Origin: Candidatus Poseidoniaceae archaeon | Lineage (GTDB): Archaea > Thermoplasmatota > Poseidoniia > Poseidoniales > Poseidoniaceae | Length of the DNA: 12,527 bases | Assembly (NCBI GenBank): GCA_029250305.1 | Contig: JAQXFM010000287.1 | Location: 1 to 12,527 of the forward strand | Reading direction: 5' to 3' | Shown here: piece by piece, positions 7,351 to 12,527 of the stretch | How the letters are laid out: each line of letters begins with the position of its first letter | Numbering within the stretch: position 1 is the stretch's first letter | Translations under genes and position numbers: made by a program | Notes under the pieces: generated by a model | What the model was told of the DNA's origin: nothing | The model's database searches: none | Seen by the model: only the letters and a program-made list of their open reading frames with translations

Positions 7351-8136
7351 ATGGCGAGTGTGCGTGTCTTCATCGGGCAACTCATCGCACTCACCATCGT
7401 TGTCGTGGTGACTGCAAACGCACAGTTTGGTGCTCTTGCGCCAAAAATGATTGAAGGCGCTGGCAATGAGAAATACGACATGTCACGAATGAGCGAACCA
7501 GACTGTGCGCCAATGTTCGATCGTCTTGAGGAGCTGATCGCCGACGGAAGTGAAACTAATTGCCTTGTTCCAGCAGGGGAATGGACTGGAATGGATTTCT
7601 TCATGATGGGTCCATCATTGTTCATCCTCCTCTCAGGACGAATTAAATTCGCACGGGTCGGTGTAAAGAAAGATCGCTTTTACAAAACGGCCTTTGCAGC
7701 AGGTGTCGTCCTCTTTGCCATTGCTGTTCTTGACCGTTTAGGCGTCCTGCCGACACAGGTGAATTCTACAGGCTTGGCTGCTCTAATTCCGTTGGCAATC
7801 GCACCATGGGTTGTCCAAATTCTGTTTGCCTTTATCGGTTGCCTCTTGATGATGGGGCCAAAGTACTGGGAGGCTGAAGCAATCACTCAAGCAGGAGAAT
7901 CCATTAGCAGGCGCAGAGAAGCTGCTCACCAATTTAGGACGAAATTCGGTTCAGTTGTTACGCCATTGCACGCACGAGCGGGGTCCAATCAACGGATCAA
8001 CCGCTCACGGATTCTTCAGAAGGATTCCCGCCTCCACATGAAGAGGGGTGCGTCAAAAGGCGTCAAAGTCTATGCCACGTGTCCCTTTTGCTCTGGCGGG
8101 GGTTGTGGAAAATGCAACCACAAAGGAACCCTCTGA
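7351..8136 (+). CDS. Unrecognised small membrane protein with C-terminal CxxC-x4-CxxC zinc knuckle
   Basis: I do not recognise this 261-residue protein. A hydrophobic N-terminus (about 6-22) ends in TANAQF, which looks like a signal-peptide cleavage site or a first membrane segment. Residues 25-80 would lie outside the cell and include two cysteines (52, 71). Further hydrophobic segments lie near 81-96, 112-127 and 142-168. The basic loop 98-112 (KFARVGVKKDRFYK) and basic tail 185-240 fit a cytosolic location by the positive-inside rule. The tail ends with CPFC at 244-247, a glycine-rich spacer and C252/C255 plus H257, then K-G-T-L. This is a compact zinc-binding pattern recalling the CxxCxGxG repeats of DnaJ. 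The ATG at 7351 has no clear Shine-Dalgarno. The gene is divergent from nadB and upstream of smc. Coding is supported by the unbroken, domain-like composition and clean boundaries. Confidence 0.75.
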   Translation: MASVRVFIGQLIALTIVVVVTANAQFGALAPKMIEGAGNEKYDMSRMSEPDCAPMFDRLEELIADGSETNCLVPAGEWTGMDFFMMGPSLFILLSGRIKFARVGVKKDRFYKTAFAAGVVLFAIAVLDRLGVLPTQVNSTGLAALIPLAIAPWVVQILFAFIGCLLMMGPKYWEAEAITQAGESISRRREAAHQFRTKFGSVVTPLHARAGSNQRINRSRILQKDSRLHMKRGASKGVKVYATCPFCSGGGCGKCNHKGTL

Positions 8137-8231
8137 TGAATGTGATTTTATCAATGAATGTAAGGGGTTTGGCTTCTGAAAAGAGGTTGTTAAAACCGCT
8201 ACACTGGGGGCATATCTCTCGCATTCTTTAA

Positions 8232-8264
8232 GACCCTTCGCGAACGGGTGTCGCGGATAAGGTC
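8232..8264 (+). promoter_or_regulatory. Potential hairpin in the smc upstream region
   Basis: CGCGA (8239-8243) pairs with TCGCG (8251-8255) across a 7-nt loop. The flanking GACC-C-TT (8232-8238) can pair with AAGGTC (8259-8264) if one C and a 3-nt GAT are bulged. It lies about 100 nt after the upstream stop and 33 nt before the smc ATG. It could be a leader structure or the end of the upstream transcript. No T-run follows, so a simple archaeal terminator is not favoured. Confidence 0.35.
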
Positions 8265-8276
8265 GGGGATTTAATT

Positions 8277-8290
8277 CTCGATTACGAGGG
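8277..8290 (+). promoter_or_regulatory. smc Shine-Dalgarno, partly inside a small hairpin
   Basis: GAGGG (8286-8290) lies 6 nt before the ATG at 8297 and is the evident ribosome binding site of smc. CTCG (8277-8280) can pair with CGAG (8285-8288) across the loop ATTA, which would cover the first three bases of the site. The stem is short (4 bp plus possible T-G pairs), so a regulatory effect is speculative. Confidence 0.45.
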
Positions 8291-8296
8291 AATGGG

Positions 8297-11200
8297 ATGT
8301 ATCTCAAAGCGTTAGAAGTTTCGAATTTCAAGTCATTCAAGGGTGAACTCACCATCCCTATGGACCGTGGGTTCACCGCAATTACTGGGCCAAATGGCTC
8401 TGGGAAATCGAACTGTGGCGACGCCATTCAGTTCGTTCTGGGGCCCCGTTCAAACAAGGTGATACGGGCCCAGAATGCGAAGGATTTGATTTTCAATGGT
8501 GGTAAAAACAACAAACCTGCAAGGGCTTGCGAAGTCACTTTGGTTTTTGCCAATCCCTTGCTGACCAGTGGGCGTCGTCGATTGCCAATCGATCAAGAAG
8601 AAGTTCGCATGACCCGCGCAGTCCGGCTCACAAAGAGCAACAACACCGTCACAGACTACCTTCTTGACGGAGAAGACAGCAGTCAGAAAACCTTCCATCG
8701 GCTGCTAAGTGCTGCGAATGCCCGTCCTGACGGCTACAATATTGTGCTGCAAGGCGATGTAACCCGACTCGCTAAGATGACTGCTAAAGAACGCCGAAAG
8801 GTGCTCGATGGCGTTGCAGGTGTCACTTCCTATGATGATGAAATCAGAAAGGCAGAGAAGCAACGAACAATGGTAGAAGGCTACATTGAACGCATTGGTT
8901 TGCTCGAAGACGAACAAAAAGCACGCCTCAAAGACTTGACCAAAGAAAAGAATTTGGCGCTCAAAGTCACCGATTTGGTTGAAGAATTGAAGGTCGCACG
9001 ACGTCTTTCAGCCCAGGCCAAATATGCAAGCCAACAGGCAGAGCGCCAGTACCAAATTAACGAGCGAGTTCGTATTGAAGCGGAGGCTGCTGAACTCATT
9101 GAGGAAGTCAAAGAAGGCGACAAAGGTCTGCTTTCCCTTGATGATCAAATCGGCACACTGCAAAAGCAAATCGAAGACCTCCTTGGCGGGGACAACAACG
9201 GCTTGATGAGCGCCATCAACGAACTCCAAATTAGAATTGCAACCAATCAAGATCGAATTGATGAATCCGATGAAAAGGATGCAGAAGATGCGGGTGAGTT
9301 GGAATTACTCGGGGATGCATTGACTGCTTCAGAGGCGGACTTAGAGGCGTTTGTAGAGGGTTTGAAGTCAGCCAACGCAGACCTTGTATCAGCCCTTGAA
9401 GCGCTTGAAGAAGCTAAGAAAGAAGAGGAAGAGGTCCGTCAAGCACTCGAAACATCGGGTACTGCGAGCGCAGAACTTTCTCGTGGACTCGCTTTGGCGA
9501 CGGAAGCTGCTGAAAAGGCTCAGGAGAACCTCGTTGCAGCGCAAACTGAGGTCAACCGTGTCGCCACCCAAGCAGAGATGCTCGGTGAGCAATTGAGCGA
9601 CGTGCAAGAGGCTGCAGAATCGGCTCGCCTCGCCCTTGCTGAATCGGAACACGAAGGCCAAGAACTCAAGGCGAACGCTCCAGATCAAGATCGAAGCAAA
9701 TTGGCTGAAAACCTCCACCAAGCTCAACGAGCGGAAACCCGCCTTGTCGAAGAATCTCAGGCGGTTGAAACCCGCCTTCGTGAGACGGAACGCAAGTTGT
9801 CATCGGCGAAGGCCGAGATGGAAAACCGTGCGGGTGCTCGAGGTATGGCAGGTGGCGCAGCGGCCGTTCTGGCCGCTCGTGACCGAGGCGAACTTACTGG
9901 TATCATCGGAACTGTGGCTGAATTGTGTGAGCCACGTGACGCTTCACACACCGATGCACTCGCAACGGCGATTGGCGGCGGTATGACCTCTGTGGTCGTG
10001 GACAATGACGAAGTGGCAGCAAGAGCCATTCAGTGGTTGTCACAAAACAAGGCTGGCCGAGCGACCTTCCTCCCACTCAACAAACTCAACAACACTCGTC
10101 CAGCAGGCCGGGCGACCATCATCTCACGAAAGCCTGGCGTCATCGGTTTTGCGAATGAATTGCTTGATTACGACCCACGCATTGACATCGCCATTCGCTT
10201 TGTTCTCCGGAACACACTCATCGTGGACAGCCTCGCAACAGCGCGTGCTAACATGGGTGGCGTGCGTTTGGTGACGCTCCGAGGCGACGTCACCGAGGCT
10301 GGTGGTGCAATGGTTGGTGGTGCGAAGCGTAAGATGACCACTTCCTTTGGCGGCAACATCCAAGGGGCCAATGAAGTTCAAAAACTCGCTGGTGATGTCG
10401 AACGCTACCGCTTGATGGCAGCAACTGTCAACGGTGCACTTGTTGAGGCTCGAAGGCAACAGGCCGAGATTCGCTCGAGCATCAACGACCTCTCTAACAA
10501 CGACCATTCAGTGAATCTTTCTGAATGGAAAGCAACCCATAAGCAAGCAAAATCCAATCACACGACGGCCTTAGGCGCTGTTGGCGCTGCTGAGAAGCGA
10601 TTGTCAGATTTGGAAACTGAAGGTTCGAATCACCTTCGAGCGCTTGACCGTGCTCAAGCATCGCTTGCTCAAGCCAATCAGGCTCGTAAGGAAGCGCAAA
10701 CAGCGCTTGAAGACGCCAGTCCAGTTCATCTGAAAGATCGCCTCCACGCCACCGAGGTAAAGCGAGTCGAAGCAGAGGGTCTCAAGGGCCGGGCAGAAGC
10801 ATCACTTTCCAGTGATACAGGTCACCGCGCTTTGCTTGATTCAACAATTCAAGATTACAAGAAGCGCATTGACGGAATCAAGACGGCGGCCATCGCTCGC
10901 AGCGAGAAACTTGACGAAATGCAATCACAGGTTGCAACCGACCGTGTAGCCCTCGCTGAGAAAGAGGCTGAGCGGCGTGAATTTTTGGAAGAAAACCAAG
11001 GACTTGAAGATGAACGTGTGGAACTCATTGAGGAACGCAGTGCTCTCAAAGCGGCCCTCCAACACAAGGTACAGGAATCACAATCGAGGAAGTCAATGAG
11101 CATCGAAATTGGCCGAGCATTGGCCCAGAAAGAGATCACAATTACGCAAACACTCCAAGACATGACAGAACAAGGTTACTCCCCTGCTGAGGATGGCGTT

Positions 11201-12187
11201 AACCTTCCAAGTGTTGGTGACGCAGAGCGCAAGGAAAGAAACTTGCAGCGCAGGCTTGATGACCACGGACCAGTCAACATGCTGGCGATTGAACAGTTTG
11301 ATGCGTGTGAGGCTCGCCTTGACGCAATGAAGGATGACTTCAAAACCCTCCAGAGCCGACGGAAGCACCTGCTTGATGTTACTGAGAAACTTGAGGCACA
11401 ACGAAAAGAACGCTTGTTGAATGTACTTGAAAAAGTCAACGAGAATTTCAAGGTTGCTTACAAGTCGCTCAGCGATGGTGGCCGAGGTGAACTGTTCCTT
11501 GAAAACAAGGATGAGCCATTCAAGGGCGGTCTCGAATTGTGGGCCCAACCAAGGGGCAAGTCTGCAAAGGTGACTCGACATCAACTGTCGGGTGGTGAAC
11601 AATCCATGGCTGCGCTCGCATTGATTTTCGCAATTCAAGATTACGACCCAAGCCCATTCTACTACTTTGATGAAGTCGATCAAAACCTCGACGGATACAA
11701 CGCAGAACGCATCGCAATGATGTGCCGAGAACGCAGCAAGCGAGCGCAATTCATCATGGTCACGTTGCGAAAGGTTTCCCTTCGACTTGCTGACCATCAC
11801 ATTGGTATTACGCACGGTGGCGATGGTTGCAGCCGACGCATCGTCGACTTTGATCGTGAGCGTGCGATTGCTCTTGGTGAGCGTGCGCTTGCAGAAGCGG
11901 AGAAAGACAATGAAAAGAATCATTCACGTATCGAGGAAGCGCGTGCAGCCGAGCATGAAATGCCGGAAGTTCCTGACGCCTTACCTGCTCCAGGGAGCCT
12001 TGGTGGACTGCTCCCACACATGACTGATTCTGATGAAAGCGAACCTTCACTCGCCGCCCTTTCAGAGCGATCTGCAGAAATGACGGAGGACATTGAAGCA
12101 TACCAAGAGGTTGCCCAAGCTGTCCGTGAAGTCGATCAACAAGATGCTATAGAATCGAAGACAGAAGACGAGGAAGAACTCGTTTGA
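8297..12187 (+). CDS. smc: Chromosome segregation ATPase SMC, with acidic C-terminal extension
   Basis: SMC dimers, closed by a kleisin, compact and segregate the chromosome using ATP. The 1296 residues are longer than the usual 1170-1200. The N-terminal ATPase half carries Walker A GPNGSGKSN (31-39) and the Q-loop glutamine Q152 in VLQGDVTRL. A coiled coil (about 180-510) follows, then the hinge (about 515-680) with its glycine-rich end EAGGAMVGGAK (667-677). The second coiled coil (about 690-1050) leads to the C-terminal ATPase half with signature LSGGEQS (1097-1103), Walker B FYYFDEVDQNLDG (1121-1133, D1125/E1126) and the VTLRKVSLRLADHHIGIT strand (1155-1172). The ATPase domain ends near 1185. 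The remaining 110 residues are acidic, low in complexity and probably disordered. The ATG has a clear Shine-Dalgarno. scpA follows after 9 bp. The LSGGEQ signature has Q where most SMCs have K. Confidence 0.97.
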   Translation: MYLKALEVSNFKSFKGELTIPMDRGFTAITGPNGSGKSNCGDAIQFVLGPRSNKVIRAQNAKDLIFNGGKNNKPARACEVTLVFANPLLTSGRRRLPIDQEEVRMTRAVRLTKSNNTVTDYLLDGEDSSQKTFHRLLSAANARPDGYNIVLQGDVTRLAKMTAKERRKVLDGVAGVTSYDDEIRKAEKQRTMVEGYIERIGLLEDEQKARLKDLTKEKNLALKVTDLVEELKVARRLSAQAKYASQQAERQYQINERVRIEAEAAELIEEVKEGDKGLLSLDDQIGTLQKQIEDLLGGDNNGLMSAINELQIRIATNQDRIDESDEKDAEDAGELELLGDALTASEADLEAFVEGLKSANADLVSALEALEEAKKEEEEVRQALETSGTASAELSRGLALATEAAEKAQENLVAAQTEVNRVATQAEMLGEQLSDVQEAAESARLALAESEHEGQELKANAPDQDRSKLAENLHQAQRAETRLVEESQAVETRLRETERKLSSAKAEMENRAGARGMAGGAAAVLAARDRGELTGIIGTVAELCEPRDASHTDALATAIGGGMTSVVVDNDEVAARAIQWLSQNKAGRATFLPLNKLNNTRPAGRATIISRKPGVIGFANELLDYDPRIDIAIRFVLRNTLIVDSLATARANMGGVRLVTLRGDVTEAGGAMVGGAKRKMTTSFGGNIQGANEVQKLAGDVERYRLMAATVNGALVEARRQQAEIRSSINDLSNNDHSVNLSEWKATHKQAKSNHTTALGAVGAAEKRLSDLETEGSNHLRALDRAQASLAQANQARKEAQTALEDASPVHLKDRLHATEVKRVEAEGLKGRAEASLSSDTGHRALLDSTIQDYKKRIDGIKTAAIARSEKLDEMQSQVATDRVALAEKEAERREFLEENQGLEDERVELIEERSALKAALQHKVQESQSRKSMSIEIGRALAQKEITITQTLQDMTEQGYSPAEDGVNLPSVGDAERKERNLQRRLDDHGPVNMLAIEQFDACEARLDAMKDDFKTLQSRRKHLLDVTEKLEAQRKERLLNVLEKVNENFKVAYKSLSDGGRGELFLENKDEPFKGGLELWAQPRGKSAKVTRHQLSGGEQSMAALALIFAIQDYDPSPFYYFDEVDQNLDGYNAERIAMMCRERSKRAQFIMVTLRKVSLRLADHHIGITHGGDGCSRRIVDFDRERAIALGERALAEAEKDNEKNHSRIEEARAAEHEMPEVPDALPAPGSLGGLLPHMTDSDESEPSLAALSERSAEMTEDIEAYQEVAQAVREVDQQDAIESKTEDEEELV

Positions 12188-12191
12188 GGTG
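12186..12191 (+). promoter_or_regulatory. Shine-Dalgarno site of scpA, overlapping the smc stop codon
   Basis: GAGGTG shares bases with the smc TGA (12185-12187), the same arrangement as before panE. Spacing to the second of two adjacent ATGs (12197) is 5 nt, identical to the panE spacing. Spacing to the first ATG (12194) is only 2 nt. This favours 12197. Confidence 0.65.
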
Positions 12192-12196
12192 GTATG

Positions 12197-12527
12197 ATGT
12201 CCGGTCAACAAGCAGCACTCGACAAGTGGTTCCTTCGCCAAGATGTGATGGATCAACTTCTTGCCTCTGGCGAGGCATCGGTCGATGCAACACAATTTGC
12301 TGATCGAATCCTTGCCATCGCAGAAACAGAAGAGGCAGAACATCAAACGCTTGTCGATCCATTCGACCGCTCGGTGGCTTTGGTGCTTTCTTTGGTTCGA
12401 GAGGAAGAACTCGATCCTTGGAACGTCGACCTTTCGAGTTTCCTGAAGGTGTTCACCCTTCGAGTAAAAAATGAGGCTTCTGCGCTTGACTTACCTGCTT
12501 GCGGTCGCCTCATCCGTCTCTCTTGGG
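12197..12527 (+). CDS. scpA: ScpA-type kleisin, segregation and condensation protein A (5' part, cut by window end)
   Basis: This is the kleisin that bridges the two SMC heads. About 110 residues are present; the remainder lies beyond the window. The recognisable part starts with a helical lead (residues 1-50), then FDRSVALVLSLVREEELDPW (about 56-75). This matches the family's N-terminal pattern in which bacterial ScpA reads FxGPLDLLLxLIxxxxLDI. It continues NVDLSSFLKVFTLRV and LDLPACGRLIRLSW, the L-x-x-A-x-x-L-x-x-A helix expected to contact the SMC neck. Position directly after smc with an overlapping stop/Shine-Dalgarno supports the call independently. The first of two tandem ATGs (12194) is an alternative start that would add one residue. 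The family's C-terminal winged helix, which binds the SMC cap, is not visible here. Confidence 0.88.
   Translation, partial: MSGQQAALDKWFLRQDVMDQLLASGEASVDATQFADRILAIAETEEAEHQTLVDPFDRSVALVLSLVREEELDPWNVDLSSFLKVFTLRVKNEASALDLPACGRLIRLSW

Noticed and set aside
7258..7380. N-terminal extension of NadB to the TTG at 7380 (582 residues)
   Set aside because: The extra 41 residues have no counterpart in the family, precede the dinucleotide-binding strand that normally begins the protein, and would overlap the start of the divergent gene at 7351.
8232..8290. tRNA or small structured RNA in the smc upstream gap
   Set aside because: The two stems do not form a cloverleaf: there is no acceptor pairing, no D-arm and no GTTCRA T-loop. 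They are better described as possible leader hairpins.
11093..11923. 276-codon open frame on the minus strand opposite the SMC C-terminal half
   Set aside because: The plus-strand frame encodes the SMC ATPase head with all its motifs. The antisense product has no domain logic.
1..12527. Mobile elements, CRISPR arrays, toxin-antitoxin or defence genes
   Set aside because: No direct-repeat arrays, terminal inverted repeats, transposase or integrase motifs, or defence domains were seen. All large frames are accounted for by the genes listed.

Overview
The window reads as a stretch of archaeal chromosome. The evidence is an A/V-type (not F-type) ATP synthase B-D gene pair in archaeal order, a euryarchaeal-style SMC (Walker B region ending DEVDQNLDG) followed by an ScpA-type kleisin, Shine-Dalgarno sites matching GGAGGTG, and dense coding at moderate GC. 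A planktonic Thermoplasmatota/Poseidoniia-like (marine group II) euryarchaeon is my best guess. That lineage call is inference from gene content and style, not from a marker gene. There are no mobile elements, CRISPR arrays, rRNA or tRNA genes.

Layout. Bases 1-21 hold the last codons of an upstream gene, probably atpA. Then come atpB (35-1414) and atpD (1445-2062), the end of the ATP synthase operon. After a 94-bp gap comes a long gene (2157-4700) for an 847-residue membrane protein. Its N-terminal half resembles the EGY-like branch of site-2 (M50) intramembrane proteases but lacks the catalytic residues, and its C-terminal half is a large predicted surface domain. panE (4710-5657) follows closely and is probably translationally coupled. 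nadB (5632-7257) lies on the opposite strand and overlaps the 3' end of panE by 26 bp. A 93-bp divergent intergenic region separates nadB from a small unrecognised membrane protein with a C-terminal four-cysteine knuckle (7351-8136). A 160-bp leader with two potential hairpins precedes smc (8297-12187), which is followed 9 bp later by the start of scpA, cut by the window end.

How the genes fit together. atpB/atpD make the non-catalytic ring subunit and the central stalk of the energy-converting ATPase. panE and nadB serve cofactor synthesis (pantothenate/CoA and NAD). smc and scpA encode two partners of the chromosome-condensing complex. In three places (atpA/atpB, M50-like/panE, smc/scpA) the TGA stop of one gene is embedded in the Shine-Dalgarno of the next (TGAGGWG), which suggests tight translational coupling.

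Most of the window is housekeeping. The parts that merit attention are the M50-like protein with lost active-site motifs and a sequon-rich ectodomain, the acidic C-terminal extension of SMC, the small zinc-knuckle membrane protein, and the awkward nadB start.
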